Assembly: GCF_000508165.1 (NCBI RefSeq)
Contig: NZ_AYOZ01000012.1
Coordinates: 62,001 to 126,000, forward strand
Direction: 5' to 3'
DNA length: 64,000 bases
From: Marinomonas profundimaris
Lineage (GTDB): Bacteria > Pseudomonadota > Gammaproteobacteria > Pseudomonadales > Marinomonadaceae
Below the pieces are notes generated by a model that searched no databases, was not told the origin of the DNA, and saw only the letters and a list, made by a program, of their open reading frames with translations. Of this stretch, positions 42,353-50,146 are shown in pieces (within the stretch, counting starts at the first letter, position 1; the number at the start of each line of letters is the position of its first letter). A program made the position numbers and the translations under genes.

Positions 42353-42892
42353 TTAATGCTGAATAGGCGGATGTGAGAAACCGTCTTCGCTCACGCCACG
42401 CAGCACATTAATACAGCGAATAATCATGCCTAAGCCACTAATGGCCATAGAGAAAAAGGCAAAAGGGATAACCGCTTTAATAATCCAACGATAAGGTAAA
42501 CCACCTGGGTCACCGCTGGTTTCACCAAGAGAAAATGCTTCGTATGAGAACCCTACGCCGTAATAGCCGACTAGTAAGGTAAAAGGCATTAGGAAAAAAA
42601 CGCAGCCAAATAAATCGATCCATGCTTTGCCTCGAATGGACAAATTCTCATAAATTAGATCCACACGAACATGCCCGCCATGCTGAATACCATAAGGAAT
42701 ACCCAACAAGAAAATGGCCGCATAAAGATGCCATTCCAACTCTTGCATACCAATGGACACATCGTTAAAGGCATAACGCATCAAAACGTCGTAAAACACA
42801 TTGAACAGCAGAGCGATAAACAAGACCGTGGAGACGACACCAAGCACGTTTGAAAAACGCGCAATGCCTCGTTCTAGGTGAATTAAAAACAT
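42353..42892 (-). CDS. TRAP transporter small permease (DctQ), system 3
   Basis: A 179-residue DctQ protein with four membrane helices. The conserved stretch VLMRYAFNDVSIGMQELEWH lies after helix 1, and GIPYGIQHGGHVRVDLIYE in the central loop. It is separated from dctP by 56 bases that contain a terminator-like hairpin, and from dctM by 33 bases. The C-terminal tail is polar. It is a structural partner of DctM. Confidence 0.9.
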   Translation of the reverse strand: MFLIHLERGIARFSNVLGVVSTVLFIALLFNVFYDVLMRYAFNDVSIGMQELEWHLYAAIFLLGIPYGIQHGGHVRVDLIYENLSIRGKAWIDLFGCVFFLMPFTLLVGYYGVGFSYEAFSLGETSGDPGGLPYRWIIKAVIPFAFFSMAISGLGMIIRCINVLRGVSEDGFSHPPIQH

Positions 42893-42906
42893 GACGAACT
42901 CCTAGA

Positions 42907-42934
42907 CAAAACAAAGCGGATGCTCAGCACCCGC
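42907..42934 (-). terminator. Terminator-like hairpin between dctP and dctQ of system 3
   Basis: On the minus strand GCGGGTG pairs with CATCCGC (one G-T wobble) around CTGAG, at 42916-42934. It is followed by TTTGTTTTG. It lies right after the dctP stop. Confidence 0.6.
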
Positions 42935-42948
42935 CCTGTTTAGAGGTT

Positions 42949-44034
42949 TTATTCTGCTAAGCTATCTACGCTATCAAGGTAGGCACGATCAGAAATATTG
43001 GTCCAAACGCGTACCTTCTTCAGGTATTTCGCTTGAGAATCCAAAATTTCTTTCGCTAAAGGATCTTCCGCTGCTTTTTCATCAAGAAGCTCTTGGTTGG
43101 CTTTTTTCATCGCCATCAGCACGTCTTTCGGGAAGGTTTTTACTTGAACATTCGGGTATTCCGTTTTCATGGTCGCCCAGTTTTCTGCGCTCTCATGGTA
43201 AGACTGAATGTACATGTCGTAAGACGCAAGCTTCATAGAAGTGCGAAGGATCTCACGAAGATCGTCTGGTAATTTTTTCCACGTACGCTCGTTCACAAGG
43301 AACTGAAGTTCCGTTGCTGGCTCATGCCAACCTGTGTAGTAGTAAGGCGCAATTTTGTGGAAACCCATACGCAAATCAAGAGACGGTCCAACCCATTCCA
43401 ACGCATCAATCGTACGACGCTCAAGCGCGGTGTAAAGTTCACCAGACGCGATATTGGTTGGTTTTGCACCCAGTTTCGCTAGGACTTCACCAGCAAAACC
43501 TGGAATACGCATTTTCAGACCTTGTAGGTCATCAAGGGAATTGATTTCTTTTTGGAACCAACCACCCATTTGGTTACCAGTATTACCACCTGGGAACGAC
43601 AACAGACCGAACGGTTGATACACTTTTTGCATCAAATCCATACCGCCGCCGTAGTAGAACCAGCCGTACTGTTCTGGCGTGATCATACCGAATGGCATCG
43701 TGGTGAAATATAAAGTGTTAGGCACTTTGCCTTTCCAGTAATAAGACGCGGAATGACCCATGTCGTATTGACCAGAACGCACCATATCAAACACACCCAA
43801 AGGCGCTTTGTGTTTGTTGGCAGAATCGATGGTGATTTTCAAACGTCCGTTGGACATTTCGTCAGCGATACGCGCCATGTTTCGTGGGGCATCACCGAAA
43901 ATAGGGAAGTTAGACGACCATGTTTCTGCCATCTTCAATTTATACACTCTCTCCGCTGAAAAAGCAGGCAGGGAAAAAGTACTAACAGCAACCGCAGCGG
44001 CGGCAACCAGAGTCGTGATTTTTAAGGATTTCAT
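42949..44034 (-). CDS. TRAP substrate-binding protein, TakP/2-oxoacid type (system 3)
   Basis: About 361 residues from ATG 44034; ATG 44046 touches its ribosome site. A signal peptide ends near AFSAE. The mature protein has WSSNFPIFGDAPRNMARIAD, LKMRIPGFAGEVLAKLG with the ligand arginine, DALEWVGPSLDLRMGFHKIA, and YYYTGWHEPATELQFLVN. The EWVGP and WHEP motifs are typical of the TakP group, which binds pyruvate, lactate and other 2-oxoacids. The following kinase and regulator genes may control this operon. Ligand assignment is at group level. Confidence 0.88.
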   Translation of the reverse strand: MKSLKITTLVAAAAVAVSTFSLPAFSAERVYKLKMAETWSSNFPIFGDAPRNMARIADEMSNGRLKITIDSANKHKAPLGVFDMVRSGQYDMGHSASYYWKGKVPNTLYFTTMPFGMITPEQYGWFYYGGGMDLMQKVYQPFGLLSFPGGNTGNQMGGWFQKEINSLDDLQGLKMRIPGFAGEVLAKLGAKPTNIASGELYTALERRTIDALEWVGPSLDLRMGFHKIAPYYYTGWHEPATELQFLVNERTWKKLPDDLREILRTSMKLASYDMYIQSYHESAENWATMKTEYPNVQVKTFPKDVLMAMKKANQELLDEKAAEDPLAKEILDSQAKYLKKVRVWTNISDRAYLDSVDSLAE

Positions 44035-44195
44035 TGTTTTTATCATCCTGTTCTGTATTTATTTTTATAAAACATAGTTAAGCAGGATGGATAATCGCGC
44101 GTATAGAAAGTGCAAACAATTCGTACGAATACCGAGTAAAAACGCGGAAACCACTTACAGGGCTCCGTATTACTACGTAGTAATGCGAAATTAAA

Positions 44196-44882
44196 TTAAG
44201 AGAAAGGCGATGCCAATAGACGCTGTAAATGGGATTCAATGGCCTCGGCGAAGACACGATATTGGTTAGCGTTAGGATGAAGAAAATCATTCATCACATC
44301 ACTGGTCAGCCGACCATTTTCATCCAAAAACTGGTGATTAATATCAAGAAAAAACACACGTTTTTCATCCGCATAAGTGCGAATAATCTGATTCACTTGC
44401 TCATTCAACACCCGCAGTTTCTGTGTTGGCTTTGCGCTACGAGGAAAGACCGCCAAGAGCAATATTTTGGTGCGCGGAAGCTTCTCGCCCAATACATCTA
44501 ATATTGTCTTAATGCCCAACGCAGTGTCTTCCGCTTTATCCATACGATGACCCGCGTTATTGGTTCCAACTAATAAAACCAATAACTTAGGCTGAATATT
44601 GTCGATTTCACCATGAGCCAATCGCCATAAAACATGCTCAGTGCGATCTCCATTAAAGCCAAGATTCAGTGCGTGCCTTGGTTGATAAAATGCCTCCCAC
44701 ACATCCGCGCCTTCTTTCTCCCACGCTTGCGTGATGGAATCCCCAAGAAACACCAGATCCACACGATCCATCGTATTTTTTTCAGCGAGCTTTGCTTCAT
44801 GGCGAGGCAACCACCAGACCGTGTCTTGTGGAGCTGGCGTAACCGATAAACACTTTGACTGGTTAATTGGCTTTTCCATCAT
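44196..44882 (-). CDS. SGNH/GDSL-family esterase
   Basis: A 228-residue hydrolase with the SGNH blocks: FLGDSITQAW (serine), LGFNGDRTEHV (glycine), LVGTNNAG (asparagine) and NDFLHPNANQY (aspartate and histidine). No signal peptide is visible, so it is likely cytoplasmic. It resembles platelet-activating-factor acetylhydrolase-like proteins. Its ATG overlaps the stop of the GNAT gene (ATGA), and a second ATG follows at once. The substrate is unknown. Confidence 0.88.
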   Translation of the reverse strand: MMEKPINQSKCLSVTPAPQDTVWWLPRHEAKLAEKNTMDRVDLVFLGDSITQAWEKEGADVWEAFYQPRHALNLGFNGDRTEHVLWRLAHGEIDNIQPKLLVLLVGTNNAGHRMDKAEDTALGIKTILDVLGEKLPRTKILLLAVFPRSAKPTQKLRVLNEQVNQIIRTYADEKRVFFLDINHQFLDENGRLTSDVMNDFLHPNANQYRVFAEAIESHLQRLLASPFS

Positions 44883-45343
44883 AAATTACGTCCTAAAAAG
44901 TGCGTTCCTGGAATCGGGTTGAAACTTACCGGATCACAAGGCTCAAACCCCAAGCGAATATACAAGCGTCTTGCGGTTTCAAAATCCGCTAACACATCCA
45001 AACACATACGTTGATAGCCATTTCCCTTGGCACAAGACATAAGCTTAGTGACTAATTTCTCGCCCAAACGATGACCACGTTCAGTTGGACGAATATAAAC
45101 TCGCTTCATTTCACAAACAGCAGCATCAACTCGACGAAAGGCGCCACAGCCAACCACTTCACTATATTTCCAGATAAGTAACACCACACCATTGGGAAGC
45201 GAGTATTTACCATCCAGAGCAATAAATTCTTGTTCGTTTTGTTGGTAGTCCAAGCTCACCGGAGCTGACGCAATATACTCACGAAAAATAGCTAACACAT
45301 TGTCATTGTCTTGTGGGAAATCGGCAGGGCGAATGGAAAACAT
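44879..45343 (-). CDS. GNAT-family N-acetyltransferase
   Basis: A 154-residue GNAT protein. The acetyl-CoA loop is RPTERGHRLGEKLVTKL, preceded by the strand CEMKRVYI and followed by YQRMCLDVLADFETARRLYI, the usual motif order A then B. FSIRPADFPQDNDNVLAIF forms the first strand and helix. It is the upstream partner of the esterase gene with four overlapping bases. The acceptor substrate cannot be told from sequence. Confidence 0.87.
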   Translation of the reverse strand: MFSIRPADFPQDNDNVLAIFREYIASAPVSLDYQQNEQEFIALDGKYSLPNGVVLLIWKYSEVVGCGAFRRVDAAVCEMKRVYIRPTERGHRLGEKLVTKLMSCAKGNGYQRMCLDVLADFETARRLYIRLGFEPCDPVSFNPIPGTHFLGRNL

Positions 45344-45499
45344 GACGCATCCTTAACGTTAAAAACTTAATGGTCAAAATAATACCGACAAAACAACCTG
45401 AAAAACAAAGCTTAATAGAACCCTTTTAAGCTTTAAGGCAAAACCATACTCCTTTATGATCTCTGCACTCTAAAACGACATCATTAAAGAGATAGCACA

Positions 45500-46240
45500 G
45501 TGGGCATTATTCTTTTTTACATCAAAAAAACCGTTGGCATGATGTTAATGCCGATTCCGCTAACACTGTTGATAATGTGCTTGTCATTATTACTCATGAG
45601 AAAGCGCCCTAAAACCGCCAAGTTTTTCTTATTCTGCGGGATACTTTTATTGGGATTAACCAGTTGGAATCCGATGGCAGATCGACTTATTTCGACCGTT
45701 GAAAAAGACATGTACATCTTTGATATCAAAAAACCAGTCGACGTCGTTATAGTGCTCGGCAGCGGACACAAAGACTTAAACAACACGCCTGCTGTGATGA
45801 AGCTAGGAAGCAGCGCCCTGTTTCGTCTTGAGGAAGGATTACGCATTTTATCCGCCAACCCCAACGCAACCTTGTTCGTTTCTGGTTATTCAGGTGGTAT
45901 GTCAGAATCCCACGCCGTCGTCATGCGCAACGCCGCAATAGAATTGGGCGTGAGCCCGAATAAGATCCGCACCTTCCCACTCGCCAAAGACACCCAAGAC
46001 GAAGCCTATAGCATGGCACCTTACTTGAAAGGAAAACGCGTCGCTTTAGTCACCGAAGCATCACATTTAAAACGGGCTACTATCTTCTTCAAGCAAGCGG
46101 GAATAAACACCATACCCGCGCCCGCCATGTACTTAGGATCCGAAAAAAGCGATTGGCAACTCAACGCCAATGCCAGCTACAAAAGCGAACGCGCTTTTTA
46201 CGAATGGCTTGGGCGCACTTGGCAATGGATTAAGGAGTAA
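45500..46240 (+). CDS. YdcF/ElyC-family membrane protein (DUF218)
   Basis: A 246-residue protein read from GTG 45500. Two membrane segments lie in the first 60 residues (MLMPIPLTLLIMCLSLLLM, FFLFCGILLLGLTSW). The DUF218 domain follows: DVVIVLGSGHKDL, RLEEGLRILSANPNATLFVS, AKDTQDEAYSMAPYL and ALVTEASHLKRATIFFKQ. ElyC in E. coli affects peptidoglycan and undecaprenyl-phosphate metabolism. An envelope role is likely but not shown. A small antitoxin-like gene follows three bases after the stop. Confidence 0.87.
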   Translation: MGIILFYIKKTVGMMLMPIPLTLLIMCLSLLLMRKRPKTAKFFLFCGILLLGLTSWNPMADRLISTVEKDMYIFDIKKPVDVVIVLGSGHKDLNNTPAVMKLGSSALFRLEEGLRILSANPNATLFVSGYSGGMSESHAVVMRNAAIELGVSPNKIRTFPLAKDTQDEAYSMAPYLKGKRVALVTEASHLKRATIFFKQAGINTIPAPAMYLGSEKSDWQLNANASYKSERAFYEWLGRTWQWIKE

Positions 46241-46243
46241 GCA

Positions 46244-46438
46244 ATGACATCTAAAATGACATTTGAAGCGGATAAGAGAGATGACCCAATATCTCACGAT
46301 ACTTGGTTAACACAGCAAATAAACACCGCTTTCGAGAATATGGAAAACGGCCTTGCTGTATTTGTATCAAACGAAGAAGCCAATACTCAGATGGCAGATT
46401 TTAAAGCGGAAATTTGTGCTAAAAGTAAGCTTTTATAG
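46244..46438 (+). CDS. Antitoxin-like small protein, apparently without its toxin
   Basis: A 64-residue protein with AAGGAG six bases before its ATG. The segment HDTWLTQQINTAFENMENG and then FVSNEEANTQMADFKAEI follow the pattern of RelB/StbD-type stability antitoxins, with a short helix then the toxin-neutralising tail. No toxin follows; the next gene is convergent. It is three bases after ydcF and probably in its transcript. It may be an orphan antitoxin left after toxin loss. Family assignment is moderate. Confidence 0.6.
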   Translation: MTSKMTFEADKRDDPISHDTWLTQQINTAFENMENGLAVFVSNEEANTQMADFKAEICAKSKLL

Positions 46439-46448
46439 TTACACTGCC

Positions 46449-46751
46449 TTATAAATTAAACTCGTAATGGCTGCCATCGGGCAATTCAACATCCACGGTT
46501 AGTTTGCCACCAGCACCTTCAACATAACGCTTCAAAGTCGATAGCTTTACATCACGGCCTTTGCGTTCCATGCCTGCAATCGTTGGTTGTTTCACGCCAA
46601 GCGTGTTTGCCATATCCTCTTGAGTGATATGCATGCGTTCACGTAACTGGGCGAGATGAATGCCAAGCACCATGTCTGCCGCTTTTTTACGGGCATTTTT
46701 TACTATTTTAGGCTTCTGATCTGAAATTAACTTATCAAGCGTTCTAGCCAT
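46449..46751 (-). CDS. higA: HigA-like antitoxin (XRE-type helix-turn-helix)
   Basis: A 100-residue protein with a Cro/XRE helix-turn-helix (LRERMHITQEDMANTLGVKQ, PTIAGMERKGRD) at about residues 35-70 and a C-terminal strand GGKLTVDVELPDGSHYEF. This is the usual antitoxin partner of Gp49/DUF891 toxins. Its ATG overlaps the toxin stop by one base. It is intact. It should bind the operator before higB and neutralise the toxin, if any toxin is made. Confidence 0.85.
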   Translation of the reverse strand: MARTLDKLISDQKPKIVKNARKKAADMVLGIHLAQLRERMHITQEDMANTLGVKQPTIAGMERKGRDVKLSTLKRYVEGAGGKLTVDVELPDGSHYEFNL

Positions 46752-47106
46752 TACTCACCTCGACTTTTTAGATTCAGTAGATGCTTTTCAAATTCTCTAT
46801 CTGCAACTGGAATCATCTGTTCATAAAATCGCTTATCTTTCCCTGTTTTCTCCCCAGCACACAATAAAATACCGGTTCTGCTTGGATTGAATGCATAGAG
46901 CGAGCGGATAGGGTTGCCCTTACTTTGCACTCTTAGCTCTTTCATATTGCTGAACTTCGAGCCATTCACAGCATCAGCATAAGGCCTAGATAATTGAGGT
47001 CCTTTTTGCTGTAGCAAAAGCAATGTTGCCAACACGTTTTCTTTATCAATGTCTTCCAGAGTTTCAAACCATTCATCAAAAACATCCGTTGTTTCTTACT
47101 CCACAT
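46751..47106 (-). pseudogene. higB: HigB-like RelE/Gp49 toxin gene with an N-terminal frameshift
   Basis: A good ribosome site (AAGGGA) precedes ATG 47106, which reads MWSKKQRMFL and is out of frame. From about 47095 another frame reads ETTDVFDEWFETLEDIDKEN and on into LATLLLLQQKGPQLSRPYAD, MKELRVQSKG, FYEQMIPVADREF. This is the Gp49-like toxin, whose homologues begin MW, a short variable pair, then TTD-F-EWF. One missing base near 47096-47098 would restore a single frame. The remaining frame has no ATG, GTG or TTG before GTG 47035, losing about 23 residues. The toxin is probably inactive, or this is a base-call error. Confidence 0.75.
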
Positions 47107-47172
47107 AAATTCCCTTTTATATAAAATAATAGCTTTTAAACTATATAGCCTTAAGCCTATTTTATCAATAAA

Positions 47173-47206
47173 AAAAAGCAGCACCCATCACTGGACACTG
47201 CTTTTT
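47173..47206 (-). terminator. Terminator after trpG
   Basis: Arms AAAAAGCAG (47173-47181) and CTGCTTTTT (47198-47206). On the minus strand it is followed by T residues, 32 bases after the trpG stop. Confidence 0.8.
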
Positions 47207-47237
47207 AATATTTTAAAGGTAGTGAATTCCTAATGAA

Positions 47238-47915
47238 TCAAACCTGAAACAAAAAATTCTTAATCAGGTCTTTGCCGCCTTCTGTGGCGAAGGATTCTGG
47301 GTGAAATTGAATCCCTTGAATCGGGTATTCTTTATGACGAATGCCCATGAGTTCGAACTTACCGCCTTGGTGAATCGTCGCGATATCGTTGAAGTCGACT
47401 TCTTTTAAATCCCCCACCGAGGCCGTGACTTCTAGCACATCGGGGAAACTTTCCGCTTCGGCGATTAATGAGTGATAACGCATGACTTCTAGCTGGTCTG
47501 GAATGTCGTGGAAGATGCCTTCGCCGTTGTGCGTAATCGGGCTAGTTTTCCCGTGCATCGGCAAGGGCGCCTTGACGACGTTACCGCCGAACACATGACA
47601 AATTCCCTGCATTCCCAAGCAAACGCCCATCAAAGGAACGGTTTTACCGAACGCCAGAATCACATCAGCACAAATACCAAAATACGCTTTGTCGTCAGGC
47701 GAACCAGGCCCAGGGGAAATAATAATACGATCTGGCGCGGCGGCACGAATGTCGTCTAATGTCACTTCGTCGTTACGTTTTACGATCACCTCAAAAGCGT
47801 CAATTTCACCTCGGCTTTGCTCGGTTTCCAACACTTCACCAATAAACTGATACAAGTTGTAAGTGAAGGAGTCGTAGTTGTCGATAATATACACTTTCAT
47901 CTGTCTTTCTTTCAT
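47238..47915 (-). CDS. trpG: Anthranilate synthase component II (glutamine amidotransferase)
   Basis: A 225-residue class I amidotransferase. It shows IDNYDSFTYNLYQFIG, the oxyanion strip ISPGPGSPDD, the nucleophile in GVCLGMQGICHVFGG and the catalytic HPESFATEGG. ATG 47915 has AAGGGA seven bases upstream and is preferred over ATG 47900. It supplies ammonia to TrpE. The gene is 11 bases after trpE and is the last of the trpREG operon. A PabA role is possible in organisms with shared subunits, but the trpE partner supports TrpG. Confidence 0.92.
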   Translation of the reverse strand: MKERQMKVYIIDNYDSFTYNLYQFIGEVLETEQSRGEIDAFEVIVKRNDEVTLDDIRAAAPDRIIISPGPGSPDDKAYFGICADVILAFGKTVPLMGVCLGMQGICHVFGGNVVKAPLPMHGKTSPITHNGEGIFHDIPDQLEVMRYHSLIAEAESFPDVLEVTASVGDLKEVDFNDIATIHQGGKFELMGIRHKEYPIQGIQFHPESFATEGGKDLIKNFLFQV

Positions 47916-47926
47916 GTCTGATTCCC

Positions 47927-49342
47927 TTACGCTTTGGATACTGGCGCGAAGCTGTCTAACACACGTTTGGTGCCAGCAAATTTGCGTTGGATTTCTTCGT
48001 ATTCGTCTTCTGCGTTTGAGTCGTATACGTTACCGCCGCAGGTTTGTACGTAGGCTTTGTTGCCATTGGCGAACACGGTGCGAATCGGAATCGCAAACAT
48101 GCAATCGCCATTAAACGAGAACTGACCCACCGCGCCGCCATAAGGACCACGACCGTCGTTTTCCAAATCATCGATGATTTTCATCGCTTCGATTTTTGGC
48201 GCGCCCGTCAAGGTTCCTGCAGGGAAGTTACTCGCCAACGCCGAGAACATATCGTGATCTTCGGCCATGATGCCGACAATTTCACTGGAAATGTGCTGAA
48301 CGTGACTGAAACGTTTAATGTCCATCAAAGAGCGAACTTTCACCGTACCAAAACGCGCCACACGACCAATGTCGTTGCGATGCAAATCGACAATCATATT
48401 ATGTTCAGCGATTTCTTTCGGATCATTCAACAACGCACGCGCTAACGCCGTGTCTTCTTTTTCGTCTACACCACGCTTCGCCGTGCCCGCTAACGGGAAG
48501 GTTTCCATTTCCCCTTGGCGAACGCGGAACAACAATTCTGGGCTCGCGCCGATGACTTTTTGCTCGCCAAACTTGATATAATACATTTGCGGTGACGGAT
48601 TCACTTCGCGTAATTGCTCGTACAAGTTAATGGTGTCGCCTTCCATATCAAACCATTTTTTGAAGCCGACTTCGCACTGGAAGATCTTACCTTCGACGAT
48701 GTCTTGCTTCACTTTAGCCACTGCATCCGCGTGATCCATTTTACTCATGGATTCACCCGCTGGCGTGACAACGAAGGCGCCATTTTCCGGCGTTGGTTCC
48801 GCCATCATGGCTTGCACAAGGTCTAAACGATTGCCGCCAGCATCCGACTCCTCATAGTAGAAGTACGTCACTTCGCCCGTCATTTTGTCCAGAATTAGGC
48901 CATCTTTGTACAAACCAAAACGGAACGCATCAAACATCTCGCTGGCTTGAAGGTCTAAACTTGGCTCGAAATAGTTCATACTGTCGTAACCGATATAACC
49001 CGTTAAACCGCCCGCAAAACCACGAGACAAAATATTCTGTGGCACAATGCTGCGCAGCAAGTAATAAGGGTTATCGGATTCGTAAGATTCCGTGCTGCCA
49101 TCACGCTCTTGGATAAACAACTGCTTGCCTTCCGCCCAGATGAGTTTTTCAGGGTCAAAACCAATAATCGAATGGCGGGAAATAAAGCTCTCTTCGCCAA
49201 GGGATTCCAGCATAAAACAGTGCTCAAATCGCTTTTCGACCTTCTTAAACAAGTCAAAAAAATCACAGTCAGAACTGATGGTAACGTACTTAGGTTTGCG
49301 CGGTAGCGATATACGCTCCGGCTTTTTATTGGATTGACTCAT
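47927..49342 (-). CDS. trpE: Anthranilate synthase component I
   Basis: A 471-residue chorismate-binding enzyme. The N-terminal part has HCFMLESLGE, the tryptophan feedback region. The C-terminal half has ASPELLFRVRQG, FPLAGTAKRG, HNMIVDLHRNDIGRV and ASNFPAGTLTGAPKIEAM. The alanine in LAGT, rather than lysine, marks anthranilate synthase and not aminodeoxychorismate synthase. Its ATG overlaps the trpR stop (ATGA), so translation is coupled. It makes anthranilate from chorismate with TrpG. Confidence 0.92.
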   Translation of the reverse strand: MSQSNKKPERISLPRKPKYVTISSDCDFFDLFKKVEKRFEHCFMLESLGEESFISRHSIIGFDPEKLIWAEGKQLFIQERDGSTESYESDNPYYLLRSIVPQNILSRGFAGGLTGYIGYDSMNYFEPSLDLQASEMFDAFRFGLYKDGLILDKMTGEVTYFYYEESDAGGNRLDLVQAMMAEPTPENGAFVVTPAGESMSKMDHADAVAKVKQDIVEGKIFQCEVGFKKWFDMEGDTINLYEQLREVNPSPQMYYIKFGEQKVIGASPELLFRVRQGEMETFPLAGTAKRGVDEKEDTALARALLNDPKEIAEHNMIVDLHRNDIGRVARFGTVKVRSLMDIKRFSHVQHISSEIVGIMAEDHDMFSALASNFPAGTLTGAPKIEAMKIIDDLENDGRGPYGGAVGQFSFNGDCMFAIPIRTVFANGNKAYVQTCGGNVYDSNAEDEYEEIQRKFAGTKRVLDSFAPVSKA

Positions 49343-49569
49343 GCTTCTTTTAATTCCTTAAATGCTCGGGAACCACGGGTCACCGTGGCAATACCTACGC
49401 CCAACTGCTTCGCAATTTCGCGCTGCGGCACGCCTTGTTCCAACAGGGAAAATATTTGCAACCTGTGCTGCATCTCATTGATTTCATTCGGCGTGAGCAG
49501 CGCTTTTAAACGCTTCTCCAACACCGCTTTGTCATCGGCTTCGGTTAAAAACTGGACCAAGTCTTTCAT
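49339..49569 (-). CDS. trpR: Trp repressor in an operon with trpEG
   Basis: About 76 residues from ATG 49569 (MKDLVQFLTEADDKAVLEKR). The TrpR helix-turn-helix is GVPQREIAKQLGVGIATVTR, nearly matching E. coli. LLTPNEINEMQHRLQIFSLL corresponds to the LTPDE region. It is shorter than the 108 residues of E. coli TrpR, missing the N-terminal arm. The frame extends to 49641, but that part overlaps the promoter. It is coupled to trpE, so the repressor controls its own operon and the first step of tryptophan synthesis. Confidence 0.88.
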   Translation of the reverse strand: MKDLVQFLTEADDKAVLEKRLKALLTPNEINEMQHRLQIFSLLEQGVPQREIAKQLGVGIATVTRGSRAFKELKEA

Positions 49570-49604
49570 AGGCACTTCTATCTGATAAACCGTTATGTAT
49601 TCAC

Positions 49605-49620
49605 GTACTAGTACAGTATA
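49605..49620 (-). promoter_or_regulatory. Candidate TrpR operator and -10 box of trpREG
   Basis: The palindrome GTACTAGTAC (49605-49614) contains the ACTAGT core of TrpR operators. On the minus strand it directly follows a -10 candidate TATACT (49620-49615). Bound TrpR would cover the transcription start. Confidence 0.65.
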
Positions 49621-49834
49621 GAATTTAAGAAGAGTAAGCAACCATATAAAGTGATAAAAATTAAAGTTTGGATTTTACCAAAAGCCTCTCCTCTAACCAT
49701 TCCAACATTTTGCCGTATCCAGCCCGTATTTTAACTTTTATCGCCACCATTTTAACCTAAGCGATACTACCGCCTTGTCTTCATTGCTATGACATTCTAA
49801 CTTCGTGGTGTCTCTATCATTCAGGAATAAAACA

Positions 49835-50146
49835 ATGATTTTCATCAAAGCCAAAAACTTCACGGCGGATCGCGCTTGGGGCGCGTTGGACATTGCCAAT
49901 ATGAATGGCGTGACAACACGTTTGCATTGGACGGATCAGCCATATAAATGGCATATCAATGATGGTGAGGAAGTGTTTGTGGTGCTGGATGGCGAGGTGA
50001 ATATGCATTATCGAAAAGACAATGCAGAGCACGTTCAACGAATGTCGGTGGGCGATATTTTCTTCGCGGCAATTGGTACAGAACACGTTGCGCACCCCAT
50101 TGGCGAGGCGCGCATTTTGGTGATAGAAAAAGAAGGCAGCGTGTAG
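49835..50146 (+). CDS. Small cupin-domain protein
   Basis: About 103 residues from ATG 49835, which has AGGA nine bases upstream. It is a single cupin barrel with HINDGEEVFVVLDGEVNMHY as the first motif and GTEHVAHPIGEARILVIE as the second, with histidines and glutamate suited to bind a metal. Many such proteins are uncharacterised. It is convergent with the SDR gene, whose stop directly adjoins its own. Confidence 0.85.
   Translation: MIFIKAKNFTADRAWGALDIANMNGVTTRLHWTDQPYKWHINDGEEVFVVLDGEVNMHYRKDNAEHVQRMSVGDIFFAAIGTEHVAHPIGEARILVIEKEGSV

Noticed and set aside
46966-47184. A 72-codon minus-strand frame that might be a separate gene
   Set aside because: It covers the original ribosome site and ATG of the toxin gene, then runs on in the wrong frame after the shift; its sequence is not protein-like beyond the first residues.
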